NCBI GenBank assembly: GCA_016712225.1
Contig: JADJRL010000003.1
Coordinates: 4,539,501 to 4,603,500 of the forward strand
Source: Candidatus Defluviibacterium haderslevense
GTDB lineage: Bacteria > Bacteroidota > Bacteroidia > Chitinophagales > Saprospiraceae
DNA: 64,000 nt
Direction of reading: 5' to 3'
Part shown: positions 1-8,483 of the stretch, piece after piece
How positions within the stretch are numbered: position 1 is the stretch's first letter
Layout of the letters: each line of letters begins with the position of its first letter
The notes under the pieces: generated by a model
What the model was told of the DNA's origin: nothing
The model's input: the letters and a program-made list of their open reading frames with translations, nothing else
Databases searched by the model: none
Translations under genes and position numbers: made by a program

Positions 1-25
1 GTGTTAAGCTTAGGACAAAAGGTAT

Positions 26-367
26 ATGGCAAAAATTTTATTCAAATTCGAAGACAAATCAATACCTCAACAAGAATTTGATATACAGGGGAAAGACAAA
101 TCTATTCTTGAGCTAACTGAAGAACTGGATATACATTTAAATCACAATTGCGGTGGTGTATGTGCGTGTTCTACCTGCCACATATATATAAAATATGGGG
201 ACCGTTTTTTGGAAGATATTTCAGATAAAGAAGAAGACTTTATTGATAGGGCCCATAATCCTAGGCTTGAATCCAGACTAGCTTGCCAATGTATCATATT
301 AGATGAAAATGCAATAATCGAAGTAGAAATTCCTGATCAGAAAAGAATCATTGGTCATGAACATTAA
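26..367 (+). CDS. fdx: 2Fe-2S ferredoxin, adrenodoxin/ISC type
   Basis: This is a small electron-transfer protein of 113 residues that should carry one [2Fe-2S] cluster. The four ligands are visible as C42, C48, C51 and C87, the C-x5-C-x2-C-x35-C spacing of the adrenodoxin/ISC ferredoxin family rather than the plant type. Family members feed electrons to iron-sulfur cluster assembly. The next gene, 24 bp downstream, is iscX, which supports a role in Fe-S biogenesis. Other isc or suf genes are not in view and may lie to the left. The ATG start gives a complete N-terminal beta strand. Confidence 0.93.
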   Translation: MAKILFKFEDKSIPQQEFDIQGKDKSILELTEELDIHLNHNCGGVCACSTCHIYIKYGDRFLEDISDKEEDFIDRAHNPRLESRLACQCIILDENAIIEVEIPDQKRIIGHEH

Positions 368-391
368 TTGATAAACATTAATTATTAGAAC

Positions 392-640
392 ATGTCATTT
401 AAGGATATTGATAATCTTCCCATGCAATGGTCAGATCACGAGGATATTGCAATGGCTTTATATGAGAACTTTGGTGCTTCATTCAACGAAAGTAAAATAT
501 ATAGAGTTCGTTTCACAGAATTAATGGAATGGATATTGGCATTACCCCATTTCGAAGGAAAAAAAGAAGATTGTTCAGAAGGTCATTTGGAGCAAATTCA
601 AGCCAAATGGGTGTATGAATGGCGCGATAATAATCGTTAG
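392..640 (+). CDS. iscX: IscX-like Fe-S assembly protein
   Basis: This acidic 82-residue protein has the IscX pattern: a W-(S/T)-D segment followed by the ALYENFG helix, then VRFTELMEWI, then a C-terminal WVYEWRD helix. IscX binds the cysteine desulfurase IscS and iron and modulates Fe-S cluster assembly. Its place directly behind an ISC-type ferredoxin, on the same strand, is the arrangement known from proteobacterial isc operons. It is a few residues longer at the N terminus than the E. coli protein. The assignment rests on remembered family motifs and on context. Confidence 0.85.
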   Translation: MSFKDIDNLPMQWSDHEDIAMALYENFGASFNESKIYRVRFTELMEWILALPHFEGKKEDCSEGHLEQIQAKWVYEWRDNNR

Positions 641-650
641 CTTTACACTT

Positions 651-1148
651 ATGAATTATTATCAAACTTTACCTCATATAAAAGCCTTGGTATTAGATAT
701 AGATGGGGTACTCACGAATAATCAGATATTAGTCACAGACGAAGGTCAATTTCTAAGATCTATGAATGTCCGAGATGGATATGCAATAAAAAAAGCCATT
801 CAAGCTGGTTTACAAATTGCAATTATTTCTGGAGGGCGGTCTGAAGGAACAAAAAAACGATTAGAGATCTTAGGAATTAATGAAATTCACTTAGGCATCG
901 AAGACAAATACACTACCCTGTTAGCAATACTACACAAATGGAACATCAGTGCATCTGAAATAGCCTATATGGGTGATGACATCATGGATATTCCCTGTAT
1001 GAATAAAGTGGGAATCGCTGCATGTCCAAAGGACGCTGTTTCTGAAGTAGTCACCATTTCAAGTTACATTTCAAATTTTAATGGTGGAGAAGGTTGTGTT
1101 AGAGAGTTGATAGAACAAATACTCAAAGCCCAATCAAAATGGCCTTAG
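651..1148 (+). CDS. kdsC: KDO-8-phosphate phosphatase (KdsC-like HAD phosphatase)
   Basis: A HAD-superfamily C0 phosphatase of 165 residues that should hydrolyse 3-deoxy-D-manno-octulosonate 8-phosphate in lipopolysaccharide synthesis. Motif I is LDIDGVLTN (nucleophile and acid Asp), motif II is the Ser of IISGG, and motif IV is MGDDIMDIP. These, plus the lack of a cap domain, match KdsC. The ATG at 651 is chosen over an upstream in-frame start because it places motif I near residue 18, as in the family, and clears the iscX stop. The UbiA gene begins 1 bp after the stop, so the genes are probably co-transcribed. Confidence 0.88.
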   Translation: MNYYQTLPHIKALVLDIDGVLTNNQILVTDEGQFLRSMNVRDGYAIKKAIQAGLQIAIISGGRSEGTKKRLEILGINEIHLGIEDKYTTLLAILHKWNISASEIAYMGDDIMDIPCMNKVGIAACPKDAVSEVVTISSYISNFNGGEGCVRELIEQILKAQSKWP

Positions 1149-1149
1149 T

Positions 1150-2061
1150 ATGATTAAATGGATTAACTTAATTCGTTGGCCTAATTTAATCATTATAGCC
1201 ATTACTCAAGTAGCTATATTCTATAAATATTTCAAACCACTGGCCTTAATTCCGGCCAATGAGATTCTTCAAAAGAACATTAATATTGTATTACTAATAT
1301 CCTGCACTATACTGGTAGCCATTTCAGGTTATATTATCAATGATTTATTCGATCAATCAAATGATAAGATAAATAAAAAAAAATCGAAACAAATTATAGG
1401 CAAAACTATTAGTCAGGAAGATGCCATATTTTTCTATCTATTTGTAGTTATACTTGGAAATATACTTGCTATTTATCTAACCATCCAATTTAATCTGTTT
1501 TATTCTTACATTATATATCCGATATCGATTTTTATTTTTTGGTATTATTCATATCAAATAAAATGCTTGCCTTTGATTGGAAATATTTTGGTTTCTGCAT
1601 TTATTGGTGGGGTGATTTTACTTTTACCTTATAGTTTTCACGACTCCTTATTATTGTTGAAAGAACAAGATTTTGCTAATTATAAACTGATCATTAGTGA
1701 TCTCATCGCAATGAGTATTTTTGCGTTCCTCATCAATTTATTTCGTGAAATAATAAAAGATATCGAAGATTACAATGGTGATCAGGCTTGTATATGCAAA
1801 TCAACCGCTGTTTATTTTGGCATTCAAAAAACCTGGATCATAGCTCAGCTTGTTTTATTGGGTTTATTTCTATTTAGTTTATTTTTTATGTTTTATATTT
1901 TAGAGCAGTCAGTTGATGGACCATTTATTCTCATGGTTATGACTCCCATTTTAATTTTGGTTTATTTAACATTAATAAAAAAAGAAACTCATATAACACA
2001 GATCAGTTTAATTAGTAAATTTTACATGATTATCGGCTTACTTTATTTCTTAATTCAATAA
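1150..2061 (+). CDS. UbiA-family prenyltransferase
   Basis: An integral membrane protein of 303 residues with about eight or nine hydrophobic segments. Both Asp-rich motifs of UbiA prenyltransferases are visible: NDLFDQSNDKIN, fitting NDxxDxxxD, and DIEDYNGDQ, fitting DxxDxxxD. These bind Mg-prenyl diphosphate. In Bacteroidota this subfamily is often labelled geranylgeranylglycerol-phosphate geranylgeranyltransferase; because this genome makes menaquinone by the futalosine route, an MqnP-type role is also possible. The acceptor substrate cannot be decided from sequence alone. It is packed between kdsC (1 bp) and maf (0 bp). Confidence 0.85.
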   Translation: MIKWINLIRWPNLIIIAITQVAIFYKYFKPLALIPANEILQKNINIVLLISCTILVAISGYIINDLFDQSNDKINKKKSKQIIGKTISQEDAIFFYLFVVILGNILAIYLTIQFNLFYSYIIYPISIFIFWYYSYQIKCLPLIGNILVSAFIGGVILLLPYSFHDSLLLLKEQDFANYKLIISDLIAMSIFAFLINLFREIIKDIEDYNGDQACICKSTAVYFGIQKTWIIAQLVLLGLFLFSLFFMFYILEQSVDGPFILMVMTPILILVYLTLIKKETHITQISLISKFYMIIGLLYFLIQ

Positions 2062-2667
2062 ATGGATACTAAGATTAATTTGCGTAAAATAATATTGGCT
2101 TCTGCTTCTCCAAGGCGAAAACAACTCATGCAAGATGCCGGCTTTTGGATTGAAGTCAAGGCTTTTGAATTTGTCGAAACTTATCCAGAGCATTTGGATG
2201 TAAGTGCTATTGCAGAATTTATTGCTAATCAAAAAGCTGAAGAAGTTATTTCAACATTGCAGTCAGATGATATTTTAATAACTGCTGATTCCATTGTTGT
2301 ACTGGGCAATAAAGTATTTGGAAAACCAAAAGATGCTTCAGATGCCTACCGAATGTTAGCCTTTTTATCTGGAAAAACTCATTATGTCTATACCGGTGTA
2401 TGCATTATGGATCATACAAAAAAAATAAGTTTCACCGGAAAATCCAAGGTAACCATGCGTGATCTAAATGATGGTGAAATTCGCTGGTATATAGAACAAT
2501 TTAAGCCTTACGATAAAGCAGGAGCCTATGCAGTTCAGGAATGGATCGGACTTTGTAAAATAGCTGAAATTGAGGGAACTTATTCAAACATCATGGGACT
2601 TCCCACTGATCTAGTTTATGAAAGCCTAAAACATTTCAAAGGCGCTATACTACATCCGCTAATATAG
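2062..2667 (+). CDS. maf: Maf-like nucleotide pyrophosphatase
   Basis: A 201-residue Maf/HAM1-fold protein. The signature LASASPRRKQL near residue 12 is the phosphate-binding loop, ITADSIVVL carries the catalytic Asp region, and EGTYSNIMGLP near the C terminus is the conserved Maf motif. Family members hydrolyse dTTP/UTP or modified nucleotides and influence septum formation. The gene starts directly after the UbiA stop codon, and its 3' end overlaps the convergent prmA by about 23 bp. dTTP/UTP pyrophosphatase is the likely subtype, but specificity is not proven. Confidence 0.9.
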   Translation: MDTKINLRKIILASASPRRKQLMQDAGFWIEVKAFEFVETYPEHLDVSAIAEFIANQKAEEVISTLQSDDILITADSIVVLGNKVFGKPKDASDAYRMLAFLSGKTHYVYTGVCIMDHTKKISFTGKSKVTMRDLNDGEIRWYIEQFKPYDKAGAYAVQEWIGLCKIAEIEGTYSNIMGLPTDLVYESLKHFKGAILHPLI

Positions 2668-3472
2668 CGATCCAGTCTTCTTTTTGGAATGTGGATTTTA
2701 CACTAAATTGATTTTTTTCCAAGCAACTAATCATAAACAATTCATCTTGTTTCAAAAAACCAGAGATGATGAGCTTACCATTTTCGGAGCAATGCGATCT
2801 AAGTTTTGGTAATAATTCTTCTAAAACATTTCTTGTAATATTGGCAAATATGATGTCGAATAATTGTGCTGGTATCACTTCTGCTGAACCTACCAAAATA
2901 GCATCAGCATGTATATGATTTAATTCACAATGCTCGAATGCATTTTCTACAGCCTGGGGTTCTATATCAATCATTACCAAATTTCGACAGCCTTTTTTCT
3001 TTGCATAGATCCCCAAAATACCTGTACCACATCCAAAATCTAGTACAGACATCCCATTAAACGTTTCTCCAGTCATCCACTCTAAAATCAATGCCGTAGT
3101 AGCATGATGCCCAGTGCCAAAGGCCATTTTGGGAGCAATAATTAATTCATCGGAATAGCTTGGATCAGCAGAATGAAACGGTGCCCTGATTCGAAGTGTA
3201 TTGGCCAAGACTATAGGTTGAAAATTAGCTTCCCATATTGCATTCCAATCTTTAGGGTTGTGAACTATAATTTGATATGACAATCCGTGATTCGAACAAA
3301 ACCATTTAAACGCTTCTTGATCTATTTGATTCCAATCTGATTGAGAAATAAATGCCTGAAGTTTTTCATCTTCTTCAACAAAAGATTCAAACCCTAAATC
3401 GTAAAGACCAGCAATAATTACATCTTGAAAATCAGTTGTAACTTGAAAATGAAAAGCCAGATAATCTTGCAT
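2645..3472 (-). CDS. prmA: Ribosomal protein L11 methyltransferase PrmA
   Basis: A 275-residue class I SAM methyltransferase. The N-terminal substrate-recognition domain is followed by the PrmA hallmark FGTGHHATT and SAM motif I, VLDFGCGTGILGI; IFANITRNVL matches the (D/N)-x-x-x-x-N-I motif region of the family. PrmA trimethylates ribosomal protein L11 in the cytoplasm. Length and domain order match the family. It is followed by folD on the same strand with a 24-bp gap between folD start-proximal and prmA genes reversed, so folD is transcribed first and prmA second. Confidence 0.93.
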   Translation of the reverse strand: MQDYLAFHFQVTTDFQDVIIAGLYDLGFESFVEEDEKLQAFISQSDWNQIDQEAFKWFCSNHGLSYQIIVHNPKDWNAIWEANFQPIVLANTLRIRAPFHSADPSYSDELIIAPKMAFGTGHHATTALILEWMTGETFNGMSVLDFGCGTGILGIYAKKKGCRNLVMIDIEPQAVENAFEHCELNHIHADAILVGSAEVIPAQLFDIIFANITRNVLEELLPKLRSHCSENGKLIISGFLKQDELFMISCLEKNQFSVKSTFQKEDWIAILADVV

Positions 3473-3496
3473 ATGCTATTGTATCGGTAATTATTC

Positions 3497-4378
3497 TTAG
3501 ATTGACTTTTGAAAAGCTTTCCAAGTGTTTTCTAATAATGCAGTTATGGTCATTGGGCCTACTCCTCCTGGCACCGGAGTTATGGCTTTTGCTAATGGGG
3601 CAACTGTATCATAATCAACATCACCTACCAAACGATATCCTTTAGAAGCATTTTGATCATCAATTTTATTGATTCCTACATCAATAATGACAACACCTTC
3701 TTTTACCATATGAGCTTTTAGAAACCTCGGAATTCCAAGAGCAACGATAATAATATCTGCTGTTTTTGTAATGGCTTCCAATCCCTGCGATCTACTATGA
3801 GCTATCGTAACTGTGGCATTGCCAGGTTTAGACTTTTTCGACATTAATAGAGAAATAGGTGTACCAACAATATTACTTCTTCCCAGTACAACACAATGCT
3901 TACCTTCAGTATCAATTTGATAGCGGTCAAGCATCATCATAATCCCCATGGGAGTAGCAGGATGAAATGCTGGCATTCCAAGTGCCATGCGTCCAAAATT
4001 ATTTGGATGAAATCCATCTACATCTTTCTTAGGATCTATGGCAAGATTAATTTCTTCTTCATTAATGTGTCTTGGAAGTGGAAGTTGAACAATAAAACCA
4101 TCAATCTCATCATTTTGATTAAGCTTATGAATCACCTCCAATAATTCTTCCTGAGTTATATTGCTGGGCTTTTTAATCAAAGTGGAAGCATAACCAACTT
4201 CCTCACAAGCTTTGATTTTATTTCTAACATATGCTTGACTTGCAGGATTATCACCTACTATAACTGCTGCTAAATGTGGAGGTCTCGTTTCAATACCACA
4301 AAACTGTCTGACTTTGTCCGAAATTTCCTTTCGGATAATATGAGATAATTTATTGCCGTCTAATACCAACATATTCAT
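3497..4378 (-). CDS. folD: Bifunctional methylenetetrahydrofolate dehydrogenase/cyclohydrolase
   Basis: FolD interconverts 5,10-methylene-THF and 10-formyl-THF in one-carbon metabolism. The 293-residue protein shows the expected motifs: the catalytic Lys of AYVRNKIKACEEVG, the segment DGFIVQLPLP, the NADP-binding VLGRSNIVGTP, and the C-terminal PVPGGVGPMT. Length is normal. A second in-frame ATG two codons downstream is an alternative start. It lies upstream of prmA on the same strand; the pairing appears to be a simple housekeeping neighbourhood. Confidence 0.95.
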   Translation of the reverse strand: MNMLVLDGNKLSHIIRKEISDKVRQFCGIETRPPHLAAVIVGDNPASQAYVRNKIKACEEVGYASTLIKKPSNITQEELLEVIHKLNQNDEIDGFIVQLPLPRHINEEEINLAIDPKKDVDGFHPNNFGRMALGMPAFHPATPMGIMMMLDRYQIDTEGKHCVVLGRSNIVGTPISLLMSKKSKPGNATVTIAHSRSQGLEAITKTADIIIVALGIPRFLKAHMVKEGVVIIDVGINKIDDQNASKGYRLVGDVDYDTVAPLAKAITPVPGGVGPMTITALLENTWKAFQKSI

Positions 4379-4424
4379 TTATTATTCCTAATGTTTATAA
4401 TCGAATTTAGCTTTGATAAAAAAA

Positions 4425-5651
4425 TTATATTTTCACAAATCGTATGGATTTTTGAAAACCATTTTCATTGAATTGAATGATATAAATTCCTGGAATTAAA
4501 GTTTCTACTGAAATCTTTTGATTGGAATTTATTTTATTGTGATCAACTATATTACCTGACATGGTTAAGATTTTATAATTCGTTTGATTTTCAATACCTG
4601 AAACTGATAGATGATGTTCAACTGGATTCGGATAAACTTTAATGGTATTTAACTTAGAATTTGTTGTAGCGCTTACCGTACCGCAAAGAATTGGATTGGC
4701 ATTGGTCAACATATAATTAACTACTGCAGCTTCATCGTGTGTAGCATGTTGATTACCCGGATAAATCCATGTTTCAAATAAATCCGGAGACATGCCAATA
4801 TTTCGAAGGCGACTATCAATCATACATGATCCATAGGCAATGGGATAATTTGCAGAAATAAAAGGAATGGGGTAATAAGGCATATTCGCACCGCAATGCA
4901 CAACTGGATCCATATCCTGATGATATGACATCACCGCAATTTTATTATCAGGACGGATCAAATTCGTATCTAATAATCCTCCGAAAATATTAAATACTCC
5001 TTGGACTTTGGCATCATATCCATTTACATACCGATTCCCTTCCACAGGGCCTAAATCGTCTCTATTTCTTCCATTAGCTGGAGTTATCTTACCTACCTGT
5101 GCTGGTTTTTGATCTTCTGTGGTTAAGAATACAGTACCCATGGCTACAAAACTTCCCGCACTTGCTCCTGCGACCCAGACTCTTTCCAAATCTATAGAGT
5201 CTCTTTCATGATTCGATTTCAAAAATCGCAAAGCAGCTTTTCCATCTTGCATGCCACGGTACCCTGCACGTACAATTTCAGCCGCATCGAAGGCAAATGG
5301 AGGATTTAATCCTGGTCCTGCTCCTTCAAAACCAATCCGATAATCTATTGTAGCAGCAACAAAACCTCTCTTGGCAAACTCTTGACACAAAAGGTCAAAA
5401 TCTTGTCTTTTACCTTGAAAAAAACCACCTCCAAAAACCCACATCACCAAAGGCCTTTTAACTTCAGGTGATCCAACTGGATAATATATATCGACGAATA
5501 ATGAATCGTCAAGTAAACGATAATCTTTGTCAGAACCTAAATAAATATTTTTGGTTGCTTTGAAACCATATTTAGGAATGGTATAATCGCAATTTTGACC
5601 TTGTAAGACCGTCAAAGTCAACACTAAAATATAGGTAAATAAGACTTTCAT
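4425..5651 (-). CDS. Secreted alpha/beta-hydrolase (carboxylesterase-like) with T9SS tail
   Basis: A secreted esterase-like protein of about 408 residues. The ATG at 5651 gives a clean signal peptide ending at LQGQN; the longer frame would begin with TTG. The oxyanion region is VFGGGFFQG, the nucleophile elbow is VAGASAGS (G-A-S-A-G), and a late NQHATHDE supplies the probable His. The last 80 residues (VYPNPVEHHLSV to the end) form a type A T9SS sorting domain, so the protein should be exported and attached to or released from the cell surface. The natural substrate is unknown. A diverged paralogue lies about 1.2 kb upstream. Confidence 0.85.
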   Translation of the reverse strand: MKVLFTYILVLTLTVLQGQNCDYTIPKYGFKATKNIYLGSDKDYRLLDDSLFVDIYYPVGSPEVKRPLVMWVFGGGFFQGKRQDFDLLCQEFAKRGFVAATIDYRIGFEGAGPGLNPPFAFDAAEIVRAGYRGMQDGKAALRFLKSNHERDSIDLERVWVAGASAGSFVAMGTVFLTTEDQKPAQVGKITPANGRNRDDLGPVEGNRYVNGYDAKVQGVFNIFGGLLDTNLIRPDNKIAVMSYHQDMDPVVHCGANMPYYPIPFISANYPIAYGSCMIDSRLRNIGMSPDLFETWIYPGNQHATHDEAAVVNYMLTNANPILCGTVSATTNSKLNTIKVYPNPVEHHLSVSGIENQTNYKILTMSGNIVDHNKINSNQKISVETLIPGIYIIQFNENGFQKSIRFVKI

Positions 5652-5677
5652 ATTATTTTTTGCCAAAAGTACAACAA

Positions 5678-6661
5678 TTAATACAGGGGATGAAGTGGTT
5701 TATTGCCTAAAATTGCTTCAATTTTTTCATTTACTTCAGCAGTCAATAATGGTAATATTTCTAAAGCTTTAAAATTCTCTTCCAATTGTTCGATTTTGGA
5801 TGCTCCTAAAATAGCTGTACTTACATTAAGATTTTGAATACACCAAGCTAATGCCAGATTGGCTAAGCTTACTCCAAGTTCTTTTGAAAATTTTGATAAA
5901 TTTCTAACTACAGTTAGATTTTCTTCAGTAACCGTACGATCCTTTAACCATTCCAAACCTTCAATATTCATCCTAGTGTCGGTTGGAATGGAATTCGCGT
6001 ATTTGTCAGTAAGTAGTCCCGATGCCAAGGGTGACCAAATCGTAGTGCCTAAGCCAACCGTTTTATAAATTTGTTTGAACTCAACCTCCACTTTAGTTCT
6101 GTGTAACATATTATATTGTGGTTGTTCCATAGTTGGACCAATGAGTCTAAGATCTTTGGCAACCATATGTGCTTCCATAATTTCCTGAGCCGACCATTCT
6201 GATGTTCCCCAATATAAAATTTTGCCCTGTTGAATCAATTGGTTCATAGCCCATACTGTTTCTTCAATTGGAGTATGCTTATCTGGCCTATGACAAAAAA
6301 ACAAATCGAGATAATCCATTTGAAATCTCTTCAAAGCATCATGGCATGCTTCAAAAATATGCTTCCGGCTCAATCCTGTTTGATTGGGCTTATTTCTGCC
6401 ATCTCCAAAGAACACTTTACTTGAAACCATATAACTGGTGCGATCCCATGCTAATTTTTTAAGTATGGATCCCATGACTATTTCAGATTGTCCTTTTGAA
6501 TAAATTTCCGCATTGTCAAAAAAATTCACCCCGTGTTCATATGCACAAACCATTAAATCTTCAGCAATATGATCATCAATTTGTTTTGCAAAAGTCAACC
6601 ATGAACCAAAAGATAAAAGACTAACTTGAACTCCAGATTTTCCTAAATATCTATATATCAT
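5678..6661 (-). CDS. Aldo/keto reductase, voltage-gated K+ channel beta-subunit type
   Basis: A cytoplasmic NADPH-dependent oxidoreductase of about 327 residues. It has the YRYLGKSGVQVSLLSFG N terminus, the catalytic Asp/Tyr region FFDNAEIYSKGQSE, the catalytic Lys in SSKVFFG, the His of LFFCHRPD, and a C-terminal NADPH site GASKIEQL. This set matches the KvBeta/YghZ branch of the aldo/keto reductases. The ATG at 6661 starts exactly at the first beta hairpin of the family; the upstream extension has no homologous look. The substrate is not predictable. Confidence 0.9.
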   Translation of the reverse strand: MIYRYLGKSGVQVSLLSFGSWLTFAKQIDDHIAEDLMVCAYEHGVNFFDNAEIYSKGQSEIVMGSILKKLAWDRTSYMVSSKVFFGDGRNKPNQTGLSRKHIFEACHDALKRFQMDYLDLFFCHRPDKHTPIEETVWAMNQLIQQGKILYWGTSEWSAQEIMEAHMVAKDLRLIGPTMEQPQYNMLHRTKVEVEFKQIYKTVGLGTTIWSPLASGLLTDKYANSIPTDTRMNIEGLEWLKDRTVTEENLTVVRNLSKFSKELGVSLANLALAWCIQNLNVSTAILGASKIEQLEENFKALEILPLLTAEVNEKIEAILGNKPLHPLY

Positions 6662-6810
6662 AAACAATTTATTTTTAAAATTATATTCACATTTGAAGGC
6701 ATAGCAATGGAACAAAAAACATGAGAGTACGTTCAAAATCGAAAAACAATTAAATCAAGTATATTAATTCAGGTATTGGTTTCAATAGAAAACAAACCAA
6801 GATTAAATAA

Positions 6811-6838
6811 AAGAGGCCATCTAGATAGATGACCTCTT
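6811..6838 (-). terminator. Rho-independent terminator
   Basis: On the minus strand the sequence forms a hairpin with arms AAGAGGTCATCT and AGATGGCCTCTT (one mismatch), followed by a T-rich run TTTTATTT. It lies about 24 bp after the stop of the hydrolase paralogue gene and before the aldo/keto reductase, so it should end the TonB receptor/hydrolase transcript. Confidence 0.75.
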
Positions 6839-6861
6839 AAATTAATTATTTTAATTCAATT

Positions 6862-8451
6862 TTAATCCCTAAGAATTAATGATTCAGAAACAAATTTGTT
6901 GTTTAAAACAATTTGAGCTCTGTAATAACCACCATGTAATTGATTACGTGGCATGGTAAATTGGGAACTATTGATATCTGTATGTGCCTTAACCAATCGT
7001 CCTTGTAAATCATAGATATAAATGGACTGGATAGGTGAATCAGTATTGGTTGTAAAATTAACATAACTAGAAGCTGGATTAGGCATCATTCTAAGTCCAA
7101 CATCCGTTTTATTTACCTCTTTAGTATTTGTAAATGTGCATCCTAAATTTAATGCCGCACATGCACGAGGTAAAGCTAATGAATAAATTGTATCTAAATA
7201 GGCTCTACCTTTTGCAGCAGACATATCAGGATTCGTTTTTAATCCACTTAAGTGTAAACTATCTGCATTGAAATTAGTACCCCGAGCTTGATTCACGAAT
7301 GCAACGACCGCAGTAAGGGTATTCAAATCCCACCATTCCCATGGAGATCCTTGTGGTGTTACATTACCATTATAGACCAACGGAATATCAAATCCATAAA
7401 AATTGTTAGTGCCTTGAGTAATTGTTTGTTGGGTTAAAGGCAAGGTTACTATTTTACTTTTTTGAGCATTGATCAATACTTGAATTGGATCATGAAGTGG
7501 ATCCACATTTTCTAAAATTTTATTACTACCCTTCTCATTGGCAAGTTCTATTGCTTTACGAGTACCAGTCGCATAAATAACAAACTGATTGGTCGTAGGA
7601 ACAATAACTGCACCATGGTAATACGGAGCGAAAAAATCATTTTGGCAATGAACACCTACATAAGCTGGTTCAATAGCTTCACCATCCATCCAAGTAGAAT
7701 CACCAAGTGCTCCGCCTAAGTTCACACTCAATTGAAAATTGGAAGAATATGTTGGATAATTAGGTACACTAATGGCAGCTTGAGATGTACCCCAAATATT
7801 TCCCAATAATGTACTATCAATATAAGGAAGTAAAGTGGTTGTATTGTAAAACTGTGGCAACGTAACTTCTGAAAAATCATTTAAGCTACCGGCACCCATT
7901 GCTAAATAACCACCACTTCCAATTCCCCAAACACAAATTTTAGATGGATCCACACCATACGGATTACTATCCTCAGCTACCGTTTTTTTGAAAAACCGGA
8001 TGCAAGTTCTTGTATCTTGAATGGCCCTATAAGCTGCTTGCAAAAGTGAACTAGTCCTAACATTTTGATCAGGAGAAGTTGGCAACCATCCTTGTCTATA
8101 GGTATATGCCCCTACAACAAATCCTCTAGATGTTAAATAAGCCGCTGTAGCGGTAACTGTTGAATCATTGCGTGACCCTGTGACTTGTCCATTATACAAT
8201 GGGGGTAAAAAACTACCAGTATGAGCAATTAATACTAAAGGCCGATCTGTTTTTGTATCTCCTGCAGGAGTATAAATATCAACCTTGAGGTCTTCTAATG
8301 CAGGTGCACCAGTAATAATTCCAATATTTTTTCCATAGACGATATCTGGAGTACGAACGACACCAAACATGGCATCAAAATATCGATTTTGTCCCATCAA
8401 AAAAGAGACCGTAAAACACAAAAAGAAAGGTAAAATGTAACGTTTTTTCAT
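6862..8451 (-). CDS. Secreted alpha/beta-hydrolase paralogue lacking the nucleophile Ser, T9SS tail
   Basis: A 529-residue exported protein with a signal peptide (FFLCFTVSFLMGQN) and a C-terminal type A T9SS sorting domain (MPNPASSYVNFTT onward). Its core resembles the esterase encoded downstream, but where that protein has GASAGSFVAMG this one has GIGSGGYLAMG, so the expected nucleophile Ser is Gly. The oxyanion-hole segment is also altered (IAHTGSFLPPLY). It is therefore probably not a working serine hydrolase, unless a shifted Ser serves. The TonB receptor gene lies 32 bp upstream on the same strand, so binding or presenting a ligand for that receptor is a reasonable inference. Confidence 0.8.
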   Translation of the reverse strand: MKKRYILPFFLCFTVSFLMGQNRYFDAMFGVVRTPDIVYGKNIGIITGAPALEDLKVDIYTPAGDTKTDRPLVLIAHTGSFLPPLYNGQVTGSRNDSTVTATAAYLTSRGFVVGAYTYRQGWLPTSPDQNVRTSSLLQAAYRAIQDTRTCIRFFKKTVAEDSNPYGVDPSKICVWGIGSGGYLAMGAGSLNDFSEVTLPQFYNTTTLLPYIDSTLLGNIWGTSQAAISVPNYPTYSSNFQLSVNLGGALGDSTWMDGEAIEPAYVGVHCQNDFFAPYYHGAVIVPTTNQFVIYATGTRKAIELANEKGSNKILENVDPLHDPIQVLINAQKSKIVTLPLTQQTITQGTNNFYGFDIPLVYNGNVTPQGSPWEWWDLNTLTAVVAFVNQARGTNFNADSLHLSGLKTNPDMSAAKGRAYLDTIYSLALPRACAALNLGCTFTNTKEVNKTDVGLRMMPNPASSYVNFTTNTDSPIQSIYIYDLQGRLVKAHTDINSSQFTMPRNQLHGGYYRAQIVLNNKFVSESLILRD

Positions 8452-8483
8452 ATTTATAATTTTATTAAAATGACTAAATAAAT

